A stretch of 64,000 nucleotides of DNA from Clostridia bacterium. GTDB taxonomy: Bacteria; Bacillota; Clostridia; Oscillospirales; Acutalibacteraceae. The DNA lies in assembly GCA_017407645.1 (NCBI GenBank), contig JAFQWE010000007.1, positions 1 to 64,000 on the forward strand, read 5' to 3'. Positions 1 through 7,890 of this stretch are shown one piece after another. The notes under the pieces were generated by a model that searched no databases, was not told the origin of the DNA, and saw only the letters and a program-made list of their open reading frames with translations. Position numbers and translations under genes: made by a program. Position 1 is the first letter of the stretch, and every line of letters begins with the position of its first letter.

Positions 1-354
1 ATGACACCTTGGGAACGAAAACTTTGGTATGAGTTTTTAAGATATTACCCTGTAAGGTTTCAAAGACAAAAAGCTATTGGAAATTATATAGCAGATTTTT
101 ATTGTGCAAAAGCAAGACTTGTTGTTGAACTTGACGGCGGCGGTCATTATACCAATGAGCAAATGGAAAGGGACAAAGTTAGAACGAAAGAGTTAGAGGG
201 TATGAATTTAACAATTTTAAAGATTTGTAACTTGGATATTGACCGAAATTTCAGTGGAGTATGCGAATATATCGATTTAGCTGTTAAAAAATCTCTCCCT
301 CAGTCTTTTGCTACGCAAAATCCAGCTCCCTCGTCAGAGGGAGCCAAGGGCTAA
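1..354 (+). CDS. DUF559 family protein (endonuclease-like), 5' end probably outside the window
   Basis: A 117-residue reading frame that is open from the first base. The sequence TPWERKLW...FRYYPVRFQRQKAIGNYIADFYC...LVVELDGGGHY matches the DUF559 family, a small restriction-endonuclease-like fold related to very-short-patch-repair nucleases. The ELDG segment carries the acidic residues expected of that fold. Family members usually have some residues before the TPWERKLW motif, so the ATG at base 1 may be internal and the gene 5'-truncated by the window. The last 20 or so residues (SLPQSFATQNPAPSSEGAKG) are unusual: they are translated from a dispersed hairpin repeat, so the repeat supplies both the C-terminus and the stop codon. 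Such genes are often scattered and unlinked to any system. The biological role is unknown. Confidence 0.8.
   Translation: MTPWERKLWYEFLRYYPVRFQRQKAIGNYIADFYCAKARLVVELDGGGHYTNEQMERDKVRTKELEGMNLTILKICNLDIDRNFSGVCEYIDLAVKKSLPQSFATQNPAPSSEGAKG
291..354 (+). repeat. Dispersed short hairpin repeat overlapping the DUF559 stop
   Basis: Contains a perfect stem, GCTCCCTC (325-332) with GAGGGAGC (337-344), around a GTCA loop, preceded by another CTCCCTC-type arm near 294. Bases 326-354 match 18543-18571 with one mismatch, which makes it a two-copy repeat in this window. Repeats of this CTCCCTC-GTCA-GAGGGAG type are common in gut Clostridia genomes (from memory). Confidence 0.75.
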
Positions 355-405
355 AATTGTCCCTAATTTTACACAACCATATAATAATTTCAAGGTGGTG
401 ATGAT

Positions 406-879
406 ATGTTACTTGATAGATACGAGTTTCACGATTTATATGCTGTTTTGGTTGCTTTTCGTTCTAATCCCCAAGCTGAATATAATATCGAAATAACAAA
501 GGCAATAATATCAGTTTTAGAAAAACAACAAGATATAAATCTCGTAGAATTTAATATATTTAGAAACGCATTAAAATCTATTGAGAAAATAGATAAAGAA
601 CGCTTTTATTGGGTATATATCAATAACGCCTATACTTATGGTCATAGATTTGAAAAGAACGAGTTTTATTATGATATATTGCTAAATGCGTTTAGAAAAT
701 TATTGCAATCTTTTGAACAACAAGATTTTGATAGAGTGTATGATTTAGCTGATGCATTTCACAATATTCCTATTTTTGTTGCAGACCAAGGCAAGAATTT
801 TAAAAAGTTTATTAAAATTCAGTTTTATTCATATAATAAAAAGTACAAAGCTAATTTATTGAAAGAATTAACTGAATAA
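406..879 (+). CDS. Hypothetical protein, AT-rich orphan
   Basis: A 157-residue soluble protein I do not recognise. It starts at an ATG 5-10 bases after an AAGGTGGTGAT ribosome-binding site and ends just before the terminator in front of proC. It is rich in Asn, Lys, Tyr, Phe and Ile, with no signal peptide or membrane segment and a probably all-helical fold. The C-terminal part has the phrase FDRVYDLADAFHNIPIF. The codon use is clearly more AT-rich than the proline genes next door, which together with the neighbouring DUF559 gene and repeat suggests an acquired segment. Small helical orphans like this are sometimes immunity or defence accessory proteins, but nothing in the sequence shows that here. 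Confidence 0.6.
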   Translation: MLLDRYEFHDLYAVLVAFRSNPQAEYNIEITKAIISVLEKQQDINLVEFNIFRNALKSIEKIDKERFYWVYINNAYTYGHRFEKNEFYYDILLNAFRKLLQSFEQQDFDRVYDLADAFHNIPIFVADQGKNFKKFIKIQFYSYNKKYKANLLKELTE

Positions 880-954
880 TTGAAGAAAATCCTCAGTTTT
901 CAGGCGCATTTCATTCGTGTCATTAAGTTCAAAACATCCAAATATAATTAAACT

Positions 955-988
955 GCCTGCATTCCTTTTGGAGTGCAGGCGTTTTTTT
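955..988 (+). terminator. Rho-independent terminator before proC
   Basis: Stem GCCTGCA..CC / GG..TGCAGGC around a TTTT loop, followed by a run of seven T. It separates the AT-rich orphan from the proline operon. Confidence 0.85.
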
Positions 989-995
989 ACCTTGC

Positions 996-1024
996 TTGAC
1001 AGATTTATTTAGTAGTGCTATTAT
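996..1024 (+). promoter_or_regulatory. Sigma-A type promoter of the proline operon
   Basis: TTGACA at 996-1001 and TATTAT at 1019-1024 with a 17-base spacer. The proC start codon lies 33 bases downstream, so the leader is short and no attenuator is visible. Confidence 0.75.
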
Positions 1025-1056
1025 TATTTAATACAAAAGCAAAGGTGGATTTGACT

Positions 1057-1857
1057 ATGAATTGTGATATAAAGGTTGCCTTTATTGGTTGTGGCAATAT
1101 GGGTGGCGCGTTGGCGCTGTCTGCCGCTAAAAGCGGATGCAGTCTTATGCTTGCCGACCCCGACAGTGCAAAGATGCAGTCTCTTGCCGACGTAACGGGT
1201 GGCAAAGCATCAACAAATGAAGTGTGTGCTAAAACTGCACAGTATATATTTATGGCAGTAAAGCCACAGATTATCGGTGCTGTGCTTAAAGATATGGCAC
1301 CCATCCTCAAAGAGCGTACGGACAGCTATGTAATTGTATCAATGGCAGCAGGCGTTCAGATTGCAACAATTCATAACCATTTGGGATTCAATTGCCCCAC
1401 TATCCGCATTATGCCCAACACACCCGCATCGGTAGGGGCAGGGGTAATTCTTTACTGCACCGACGGTGTGAGTGACGAAAACGAACAAATCTTTTGCAAG
1501 CTTATGCAGGGCGCAGGAATGATTGACGCCTTGCCTGAAAAACTTATTGATTCGGCAAGCGCCCTTTCAGGTTGCGGTCCCGCATTTGTTTATCAGTTTA
1601 TTGAAGCATTGGCAGACGGCGCCGTTGACGCAGGTTTGCCTCGCGACAAAGCGTTACTTTACGCCGAGCATACCGTTGCAGGCGCCGCCACCTTGGCGCT
1701 TAAAAGCGGTGAGCATCCGTGCAAGCTGAAGGATGCCGTATGTTCCCCCGGCGGAAGCACTATTGAGGGTGTCAGAGCTTTAGAGGCAGGGGCATTCCGT
1801 TCATCAGTAATTGAGGCAGTTATAGCCTCATACAAACGCACAAAAGAATTAGGGTAG
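1057..1857 (+). CDS. proC: Pyrroline-5-carboxylate reductase
   Basis: Last step of proline synthesis: NAD(P)H-dependent reduction of pyrroline-5-carboxylate to proline in the cytoplasm. The 266-residue protein has an N-terminal Rossmann fold with GCGNMGG at about residues 11-17, the MAVKP and MPNTPA motifs of the family, and the C-terminal dimer/active-site region SALSGCGPAFVYQFIEALADG plus SPGGSTIEGV. The length is normal. I chose the ATG at 1057 because AAAGGTGG lies 10 bases upstream; an in-frame GTG at 1015 would fall inside the promoter. First gene of proC-proB-proA, with an 8-base gap to proB. Confidence 0.95.
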   Translation: MNCDIKVAFIGCGNMGGALALSAAKSGCSLMLADPDSAKMQSLADVTGGKASTNEVCAKTAQYIFMAVKPQIIGAVLKDMAPILKERTDSYVIVSMAAGVQIATIHNHLGFNCPTIRIMPNTPASVGAGVILYCTDGVSDENEQIFCKLMQGAGMIDALPEKLIDSASALSGCGPAFVYQFIEALADGAVDAGLPRDKALLYAEHTVAGAATLALKSGEHPCKLKDAVCSPGGSTIEGVRALEAGAFRSSVIEAVIASYKRTKELG

Positions 1858-1865
1858 GTATAAAT

Positions 1866-2630
1866 ATGAGAGTAGTTGTAAAAGTCGGCACTTCAACCTT
1901 GGCTCATTCAACGGGTTGTCTTAATATCCGTCAGGTTGAAACCTTGTGCAAGGTGCTTAGCGACCTTAAAAATGCAGGTCACGAGATTATACTTGTATCA
2001 TCGGGCGCAATCGGTATGGGTGTGGGCAAATTGCCTATTACCACTCGTCCCACCGATATGCCTACCAAGCAGGCGGCAGCGGCAGTGGGTCAGTGTGAAC
2101 TGATGTATACGTACGACAAACTTTTCACCGAATATAACCACGTTGTTGCACAGATTTTGCTTACGGGTGACGACCTTGACCATGCCGACCGCAAAGAAAA
2201 TTTCCAAAACACCCTTTACCGTTTGCTTGAACTTGGTGTTTTGCCTATAATTAACGAAAACGATACCATTGCCACTCAAGAAATTTCGGTTGGTGATAAC
2301 GACACCCTTGCCGCTATTGTTACTGTGTGTGCAAAGGCAGATTTGCTGATACTCCTCAGTGATATTGACGGTCTGTTTACCTCTGACCCCCACACCGATA
2401 AAAACGCATCACTCATTCCTACAGTTGATGCCGTTGATGAAAAGCTTTTCGCTATTGCAGGTGAGTCAGGCAGTATGGGTACGGGAGGAATGACCACTAA
2501 ACTTCGCGCCGCATCTATCGTTACCGAAAAGGGTGTGGATATGGTTATAACTAACGGCTCACGTCCCGAGGATATGTATGATATTATTGAGGGCAAGCAA
2601 ATTGGCACACGCTTTTTAGCCAGGGGGTAA
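1866..2630 (+). CDS. proB: Glutamate 5-kinase, short form without PUA domain
   Basis: Phosphorylates L-glutamate to gamma-glutamyl phosphate, the committed step of proline synthesis. The 254-residue protein is an amino-acid-kinase fold: VKVGTSTLAH at the N-terminus (nucleotide site), VSSGAIGMG, NENDTI, LLSDIDGLFT and GTGGMTTKLRAA. It ends directly after the kinase domain, so it lacks the C-terminal PUA domain present in the E. coli-type enzyme (about 367 residues); short forms are known in Firmicutes. It lies 8 bases after proC and 2 bases before proA, so the three are almost certainly co-transcribed. Feedback inhibition by proline is a family property; the sequence does not tell how strong it is here. 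Confidence 0.94.
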   Translation: MRVVVKVGTSTLAHSTGCLNIRQVETLCKVLSDLKNAGHEIILVSSGAIGMGVGKLPITTRPTDMPTKQAAAAVGQCELMYTYDKLFTEYNHVVAQILLTGDDLDHADRKENFQNTLYRLLELGVLPIINENDTIATQEISVGDNDTLAAIVTVCAKADLLILLSDIDGLFTSDPHTDKNASLIPTVDAVDEKLFAIAGESGSMGTGGMTTKLRAASIVTEKGVDMVITNGSRPEDMYDIIEGKQIGTRFLARG

Positions 2631-2632
2631 AT

Positions 2633-3892
2633 ATGAGGACTACTGACCAAATTTTAACCGCCGCAAAGGCCGTCAAAAGCGTGCCTGCACTTCTTTCTAC
2701 TGCCGAAAAGCAGCAAGCCTTAGAGCAAATGGCGAAAGAGCTTGTCCTCGGCACTAATGAAATCCTGGTGGCAAACGATGCCGATATGGAAGCCGCCAAG
2801 GGCAAAATCAGTGACGTAATGCTTGACCGTCTTAAGCTTACCCCACAGCGTATTGAGGCTATGGCAGAGGGCATCCGTCAGGTTGCCAAATTGGCTGACC
2901 CCGTTGGCTATGTTTTAGACACTGTGGTGCGCCCCAACGGAATGGTTATTGAAAAAACCGCCGTACCAATGGGCGTTATCGCTATAATTTATGAAAGCCG
3001 CCCCAACGTAACTTCAGATGCCGCTGCACTTGCTCTTATGAGCGGCAGTGTCTGTGTCCTCCGTTGCGGCAGTGACTCATACCGTTCTTGCGCCGCGGTG
3101 GTTAATTGCCTTAAAAAAGGTCTTACCACTGTTGGCATCCCTGCCGACGTAATCAATTTGCTTGATGACACAAGCCGCGACGGCGCCAACCGTCTTATGA
3201 CGGCAGTGGGATATGTGGATTTGCTTATTCCACGCGGTGGTGCAGGACTAATCCGCGCTTGCACAGAGAATGCTAAGGTGCCTTGTATACAGACAGGCAC
3301 AGGTATATGCCACATTTACGTGGATAAGGCGGCAGATATGGATATGGCGCTTAATATTGTCAACAATGCCAAAACAAGCCGCCCGTCCGTTTGCAATGCG
3401 GCAGAGGTTTGCCTTGTTCATAAAGATATTGCTCCTGAATTTCTGCCTAAACTCAAGCAGATTTTGGTTGACGACCGCATAGCAAAAGGCGAAACTCCCG
3501 TTCAGTTGCGACTTGACACTACTGCAGGGCAGTATATTGAGGGCACCACTGCATCCGACACCGATTTTGATACCGAGTTTTTGGACTATATCCTTGCAAT
3601 CAAGGTGGTCGACGGGGTAGAGGATGCTGCACAGCATATATCCCTCCACTCAACAGGTCACAGCGAGGCAATTGTAACTGCCGACAGTGACACCGCAAAT
3701 CTGTTCACCCGAATGGTTGACAGCTCCTCCGTTTACGTTAACGTGTCCACCCGATTTACCGACGGTGGTGAGTTTGGTCTTGGCTGTGAGATGGGTATTT
3801 CAACCCAACGGCTTCACGCCCGCGGCCCTATGGGACTGTTTGAACTTTGCACCTATAAATATATAATTAAGGGTAACGGACAAATAAGATGA
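2633..3892 (+). CDS. proA: Gamma-glutamyl phosphate reductase
   Basis: NADPH-dependent reduction of gamma-glutamyl phosphate to glutamate semialdehyde, which cyclises to the ProC substrate. At 419 residues it is full length for this aldehyde-dehydrogenase superfamily enzyme. The catalytic cysteine is in RPSVCNAAE at about residue 253; IYESRPNVTSDAAAL and LHARGPMGL near the C-terminus are family signatures. The start ATG follows a GGGGG ribosome-binding site that overlaps the proB stop. It ends the operon and is followed within 10 bases by a strong terminator. Confidence 0.96.
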   Translation: MRTTDQILTAAKAVKSVPALLSTAEKQQALEQMAKELVLGTNEILVANDADMEAAKGKISDVMLDRLKLTPQRIEAMAEGIRQVAKLADPVGYVLDTVVRPNGMVIEKTAVPMGVIAIIYESRPNVTSDAAALALMSGSVCVLRCGSDSYRSCAAVVNCLKKGLTTVGIPADVINLLDDTSRDGANRLMTAVGYVDLLIPRGGAGLIRACTENAKVPCIQTGTGICHIYVDKAADMDMALNIVNNAKTSRPSVCNAAEVCLVHKDIAPEFLPKLKQILVDDRIAKGETPVQLRLDTTAGQYIEGTTASDTDFDTEFLDYILAIKVVDGVEDAAQHISLHSTGHSEAIVTADSDTANLFTRMVDSSSVYVNVSTRFTDGGEFGLGCEMGISTQRLHARGPMGLFELCTYKYIIKGNGQIR

Positions 3893-3897
3893 TAGAA

Positions 3898-3932
3898 AGA
3901 GCAGAAAGCACAAAACTTTCTGCTCTTTTTTA
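3898..3932 (+). terminator. Terminator of the proline operon
   Basis: Perfect 11-bp stem AGAGCAGAAAG / CTTTCTGCTCT with a 7-base loop and a T-run. Confidence 0.9.
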
Positions 3933-3961
3933 TTGACAAAAGGGGATTTTGGATTTATAAT
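3933..3961 (+). promoter_or_regulatory. Promoter of the zinc-uptake operon
   Basis: TTGACA at 3933-3938 and TATAAT at 3956-3961, 17-base spacer, both consensus. It begins directly after the proA terminator. Confidence 0.85.
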
Positions 3962-3984
3962 AATTTGCGACTCATTCGCAAATT
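3962..3984. promoter_or_regulatory. Palindromic operator candidate for the Fur/Zur-family regulator
   Basis: Perfect 9-bp inverted repeat AATTTGCGA - CTCAT - TCGCAAATT, beginning at the base after the -10 box and covering the expected transcription start. The size and position fit a Fur-superfamily box in a self-regulated zinc operon, with the repressor blocking its own promoter. This is inference from position and symmetry; the sequence is not the classical Bacillus Zur box. Confidence 0.65.
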
Positions 3985-4000
3985 TAAGAGGTGAATTGCA

Positions 4001-4390
4001 ATGAAAGAATATGTAACCGCCAAGCGCAAATTGTTAACTGAATATTTTGAAACCCACCGCGATTTGCATTTAACGGCAGAAAGCATCTGTGACGATTTGC
4101 TTAAGACGGGTGAAATTTCAAAAAGCGCAATATATCGCAACCTTGACCGTATGGTGCAAGAGGGCAAATTACTTCGCGCCGCCGATAAAGAGGGCAGACT
4201 GACCTATCAGTACGTTGCCGCAAAGAGTTGTTGCGACCATATTCATATGCAGTGTACCAAGTGCGGCAAAATCTTTCATATGCAGAATGAATCAGCAGAG
4301 GGTGCGTTAAAAGCCGCCTTGCAAAGCAGTGATTTTGAAATTGATAGCCGCCGCACAGTCCTTTACGGCCGTTGCGGTGGATGTAACTGA
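4001..4390 (+). CDS. zur: Fur-family transcriptional regulator, probably Zur
   Basis: A 129-residue Fur-superfamily repressor: N-terminal winged helix with SAIYRNLDRMVQEGKL (recognition region about residues 46-61), then the metal-binding and dimer part CCDHIHMQCTKCGKIFH and a terminal CGGC. The two CxxC pairs form the usual structural zinc site and the CDHIHMQC segment carries the regulatory metal ligands. I infer zinc as the ligand (rather than iron or peroxide) because the gene heads an operon with znuA, znuC and znuB, and ZnuA has a histidine-rich loop. A palindrome sits between its promoter and its start. ATG at 4001 follows AAGAGGTGAA. Confidence 0.85.
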   Translation: MKEYVTAKRKLLTEYFETHRDLHLTAESICDDLLKTGEISKSAIYRNLDRMVQEGKLLRAADKEGRLTYQYVAAKSCCDHIHMQCTKCGKIFHMQNESAEGALKAALQSSDFEIDSRRTVLYGRCGGCN

Positions 4391-4397
4391 GGTATTT

Positions 4398-5324
4398 ATG
4401 AAAAAAGTTTTATGTTTATTTATGGCACTTGTAATGCTCTGCTTTTGCGGATGCACCACTGACCCAAAGGATGACGGGTTTAATATTGTCTGCGCCTCTT
4501 TTGCCGAGTACGACTGGGTGAAAAACCTTACTCTCGGCACCGATGTAAAGGTGGATATTCTTGCCGATACAGGCACTGATATGCATTCTTACCAACCCAC
4601 CGCTGCTGATATTCTTTCTATCAGCAAGGCAGATTTGGTGGTTTATAACGGCGGCACGGCAGACGGATGGATGACAGACGCTATTAAAAATTCAGGCTTT
4701 AAGGGCAAATCAATTCGCATTATGGATACAATCGGCAAAGGTCTTATTCATCAGCACCACGATGATGACCATCAAATTCTCACAAGCTACGTTGAATACG
4801 ATGAACACGTTTGGTTGTCTCTTAAAAATGCAGTGATTGCCTGCAATAAGATTGCCCATACTCTCGCAGAATTGGACAAGACAAACCAAGAAAAATACAA
4901 TCAAAACTGCACCGACTATGTAAAAAAACTTGAAACCTTGGATAAAGATTTTGCCGATGCCATAGGTGAGGGCAAAAGTGTGGTAATTGCCGACCGCTTC
5001 CCATTTTTGTATCTTATGACGGATTACAAACTTAATTGGCACGCCGCGTATGAGGGCTGCTCATCTGAAACCGATGCCGATTTTGAAAAGGTGCTAAGCC
5101 TTGCAAAAACAGTTGATAAAGAGGGGATAAATACCCTGTTTATTATCGAGGGCGGCACCGACGCTCTTGCAAAAACCGTAATATCCAATACGGCAAGCAA
5201 AAACCAACAGATTTTGACCCTTGACTCAATGCAGTCTGTGACTAAAAAAGACATTGAGTCGGGCAAAAATTATCTTGATACAATGGCAAAAAATCTTGAA
5301 AATCTTAAAAAAGCATTAAATTAA
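4398..5324 (+). CDS. znuA: Zinc ABC transporter substrate-binding lipoprotein
   Basis: Captures zinc outside the membrane and delivers it to ZnuB. The 308-residue precursor begins MKKVLCLFMALVMLCFCGC, a lipoprotein signal ending at the LCFCGC region. The body is a cluster A-I (TroA/ZnuA) fold: DVKVDILADTGTDMHSYQPT with the first metal His, then HQHHDDDHQ, a His/Asp-rich loop typical of zinc members, then EHVWLSLKN with a further ligand. I chose the ATG at 4398, after CTGAGGT, because the longer frame would put 23 residues in front of the signal peptide. It is 7 bases after zur and 13 before znuC. Confidence 0.92.
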   Translation: MKKVLCLFMALVMLCFCGCTTDPKDDGFNIVCASFAEYDWVKNLTLGTDVKVDILADTGTDMHSYQPTAADILSISKADLVVYNGGTADGWMTDAIKNSGFKGKSIRIMDTIGKGLIHQHHDDDHQILTSYVEYDEHVWLSLKNAVIACNKIAHTLAELDKTNQEKYNQNCTDYVKKLETLDKDFADAIGEGKSVVIADRFPFLYLMTDYKLNWHAAYEGCSSETDADFEKVLSLAKTVDKEGINTLFIIEGGTDALAKTVISNTASKNQQILTLDSMQSVTKKDIESGKNYLDTMAKNLENLKKALN

Positions 5325-5337
5325 AAGGAGGGTGGAA

Positions 5338-6045
5338 ATGGCTCTTATAACCTGCAAAAATTTATCTCTTGCATATGACAGTGTCAATGTGGCAGAGGAT
5401 ATAAATTTCGCCGTTAACAAGGGCGAGTATGTTTGTGTTGTAGGCGAAAACGGAAGCGGAAAAACCACCCTTATGCGCGCCTTGTTGGGTTTACATAAAA
5501 CCAAATCGGGTGATATTACCTTGGGCGAAGGGCTAAAGCGCAACCAGATTGGCTATTTGCCTCAACAGACTCCTACACAGCGGGATTTTCCCGCCTCGGT
5601 TAAAGAGGTGGTGCTGTCGGGCTTTGTAGGCGGAATGGGACTGCGCCCCTTTTATAACAAGGCAGAGCGTGACCGCGCCGAAAAGGTGATGGAGCGACTT
5701 GAACTTTCCGACGTGCAAAACCGCAGTTACAGTGAACTTTCGGGCGGTCAACAGCAGCGCGTCCTTTTGGCGCGAGCCCTTTGCGCTACAGGCAAACTGC
5801 TCCTTCTTGACGAGCCTGCCGCAAGCCTTGACAACCATATAGCCCTAAAGCTTTACGATATAATAGAGGGTCTTAACAAAGAGGATGGCATCGCCGTTAT
5901 TATGATTTCACACGACGTGCAGTCGGCAGTAAAATATGCCGATAAAATACTGCATATGGGTGCAAAAACAGTCTTCTACGACAAGGCGGACTATCTTGCA
6001 AGCGACGATTTCAAGCGTCTGTCTGCAGAAAAGGGGGCTTGCTGA
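5338..6045 (+). CDS. znuC: Zinc ABC transporter ATP-binding protein
   Basis: Cytoplasmic ATPase that powers zinc import through ZnuB. 235 residues with all nucleotide-binding motifs: Walker A GENGSGKTT at about residues 37-45, Q-loop GYLPQQ, signature LSGGQQQR near 134, Walker B LLLLDEPAASLD near 155, and the switch histidine in MISHDV. The start ATG at 5338 follows AAAAGGAGGG at ideal distance; an in-frame GTG two codons upstream would overlap that site. The stop codon overlaps the znuB start. Confidence 0.93.
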   Translation: MALITCKNLSLAYDSVNVAEDINFAVNKGEYVCVVGENGSGKTTLMRALLGLHKTKSGDITLGEGLKRNQIGYLPQQTPTQRDFPASVKEVVLSGFVGGMGLRPFYNKAERDRAEKVMERLELSDVQNRSYSELSGGQQQRVLLARALCATGKLLLLDEPAASLDNHIALKLYDIIEGLNKEDGIAVIMISHDVQSAVKYADKILHMGAKTVFYDKADYLASDDFKRLSAEKGAC

Positions 6046-6887
6046 TGAATCCCTTTGAACTTTTAGCCGAATATTTCAGTTATCCCTTTGTTTGTTACGC
6101 TCTTATTGTAGGCGTAGTTACGTCACTGTGCGCATCTCTTTTCGGTGTTACCTTGGTGCTTAAAAGGATGTCCTTTATCGGTGACGGACTTTCTCACGTG
6201 GCTTTTGGTGCACTTGCAATCGCGTCTGTGCTTAATTTAACTCAGAATTTGCTGATTGTTCTGCCCGTTACGGTGATTTGCGCCGTGCTATTGCTCAGAG
6301 TGGGGCAAAACACTAAAATCAAGGGCGATGCCGCCATTGCAATGCTATCGGTTGGTGCTTTAGCTTTTGGTTATTTATTGCTTAATATCTTTTCGGGCTC
6401 TGCAAATCTGTCAGGGGATGTGTGCAGTACACTTTTTGGCTCCGCATCGGTGCTTACTCTCGGCAGAAATCAAGTAGTTTTGTGCGCGGTGCTGTCATTG
6501 GCAGTGCTTGTTGTATTTGTTCTTTGCTACAACCGACTGTTTGCCGTCACCTTTGACGAGGATTTTGCCCGAGCAGGCGGAGTTAACACCGCCGCCTACA
6601 ATATGCTTATTGCAGTGATCATTGCCGTTGTAATAGTCCTTGCAATGAATTTGGTGGGCTCATTGCTTATATCGGCACTTGTGATTTTCCCCGCCATTTC
6701 GGCTATGCGGCTTTTTGGCAGTTTTAGAGCGGTAACGGTATGCTCGGCAGTAATATCGGTCTTTTGCGCCGCATCAGGCTTTGTAATATCTATGCTTGCC
6801 GCAACTCCCGTGGGTGCAACCATAGTGGCAGTTAATTGCGTAGTGTTTGCCCTTTGCTCAGTTGCCGGTAAAATTCGTCGCAGTTGA
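6045..6887 (+). CDS. znuB: Zinc ABC transporter permease
   Basis: Membrane component of the zinc importer, 280 residues with about eight hydrophobic segments. It has the ABC-3 permease family pattern: KRMSFIGDGLSHVAFGALA near the N-terminus and FDEDFARAGGVNTAAYN before the last helices. The start ATG overlaps the znuC stop (TGATG), which implies translational coupling. It is the last gene of zur-znuA-znuC-znuB. I see no strong terminator after it; the cysK promoter begins within its stop codon. Confidence 0.92.
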   Translation: MNPFELLAEYFSYPFVCYALIVGVVTSLCASLFGVTLVLKRMSFIGDGLSHVAFGALAIASVLNLTQNLLIVLPVTVICAVLLLRVGQNTKIKGDAAIAMLSVGALAFGYLLLNIFSGSANLSGDVCSTLFGSASVLTLGRNQVVLCAVLSLAVLVVFVLCYNRLFAVTFDEDFARAGGVNTAAYNMLIAVIIAVVIVLAMNLVGSLLISALVIFPAISAMRLFGSFRAVTVCSAVISVFCAASGFVISMLAATPVGATIVAVNCVVFALCSVAGKIRRS

Positions 6888-6912
6888 CAATTTGCGGCAA
6901 AAAGCATATAAT
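6884..6912 (+). promoter_or_regulatory. Promoter of cysK
   Basis: TTGACA (6884-6889), 17-base spacer, TATAAT (6907-6912). The -35 box overlaps the znuB stop codon. Confidence 0.85.
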
Positions 6913-6947
6913 GTATTGGTTGTTACTGACCTTTTTGGAGGTATATG

Positions 6948-7874
6948 ATGATTTGCAATAATATACTTGAGGCAATGGGCAACACACCCATCATCCGCCT
7001 TAATAAAATGGCCGATCCCGACGGCGCACAAATCCTTGTAAAATTTGAGGGACTCAACGTTGGGGGCTCAATTAAAACCCGCACTGCATTCAATATGATT
7101 CTTGATGCAGAGCAAAAGGGACTTATCAATAAAGACACTATTATTGTGGAGCCAACAAGCGGTAATCAAGGCATCGGCCTTGCTCTTGTGGGTGCAGTGC
7201 GCGGCTACAAAACCCGCATAATTATGCCCGACTCCGTTAGTGAGGAGCGCCGCAAGCTTGTTAACCACTACGGTGCCGAGGTTATACTTGTTCACGACGA
7301 CGGCAATATCGGTGACTGTATTGAGGAGTGCTTGGCTCTTGCCCTTAAAATGAAGGCAGAGGACCCTAACGTTTTCGTTCCTCAGCAGTTTGAAAATCCT
7401 GCCAACCCCGCTATTCAGCGTTCACAGACCGCTATGGAAATTATCGAGGCAGTGGGCGGCGAAATACACGGCTTTTGTTCAGGAATCGGCACTGGCGGTA
7501 CCATTACAGGTATTGGCGAGGTGCTTAAAGAGCATAATCCCGATATGGTTATCTGGGCAGTTGAGCCCGAGCACGCCGCAATTCTGTCGGGCGGCTCTAT
7601 CGGCACCCATATTCAAATGGGTATCGGTGACGGATTGATTCCACCAATTCTTAATCAGAATGTAATCAGTGATATCTGCATCGTTAAGGATGACGAGGCT
7701 ATCAACACCGCCAAGGAGCTTGCTTCTAAAGAGGGAATAATGTGCGGCATTTCAAGCGGCACCAACGTTGCCGCCGCCATTAAACTTGCAAAGGTGCTTG
7801 GCAAAGGCAAAACGGTTGTTACCGTACTTCCCGATACCGCCGAAAGATATTTTTCAACCCCATTATTTGAATAA
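6948..7874 (+). CDS. cysK: Cysteine synthase (O-acetylserine sulfhydrylase)
   Basis: PLP enzyme that makes cysteine from O-acetylserine and sulfide in the cytoplasm. 308 residues, family length. MGNTPIIRLNKM opens the protein; GGSIKTRTAFNM carries the PLP lysine, EPTSGNQGIGLA the substrate loop, and GIGTGGTITGIG the phosphate-binding glycine loop. SGGSIGTHIQMGIGDGLIPPIL is typical of CysK rather than cystathionine beta-synthase. Two ATG codons (6945, 6948) are possible; the second has the better spacing to GGAGG at 6937-6941. It has its own promoter and is followed by a hairpin-rich repeat region. Confidence 0.93.
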   Translation: MICNNILEAMGNTPIIRLNKMADPDGAQILVKFEGLNVGGSIKTRTAFNMILDAEQKGLINKDTIIVEPTSGNQGIGLALVGAVRGYKTRIIMPDSVSEERRKLVNHYGAEVILVHDDGNIGDCIEECLALALKMKAEDPNVFVPQQFENPANPAIQRSQTAMEIIEAVGGEIHGFCSGIGTGGTITGIGEVLKEHNPDMVIWAVEPEHAAILSGGSIGTHIQMGIGDGLIPPILNQNVISDICIVKDDEAINTAKELASKEGIMCGISSGTNVAAAIKLAKVLGKGKTVVTVLPDTAERYFSTPLFE

Positions 7875-7890
7875 ACAAAACCCCGTTCGT

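Noticed and set aside
308..496. Small frame overlapping the DUF559 end and the orphan gene start
   Set aside because: It runs through the hairpin repeat and the ribosome site of the orphan gene, and the predicted protein has no support.
3962..3984. Hairpin terminator in front of zur
   Set aside because: The palindrome has no T-run after it and lies at the transcription start, so an operator is the better reading.
4710..5042. 110-codon minus-strand frame opposite znuA
   Set aside because: Antisense to a clear zinc-binding lipoprotein gene, no ribosome site, no family resemblance.
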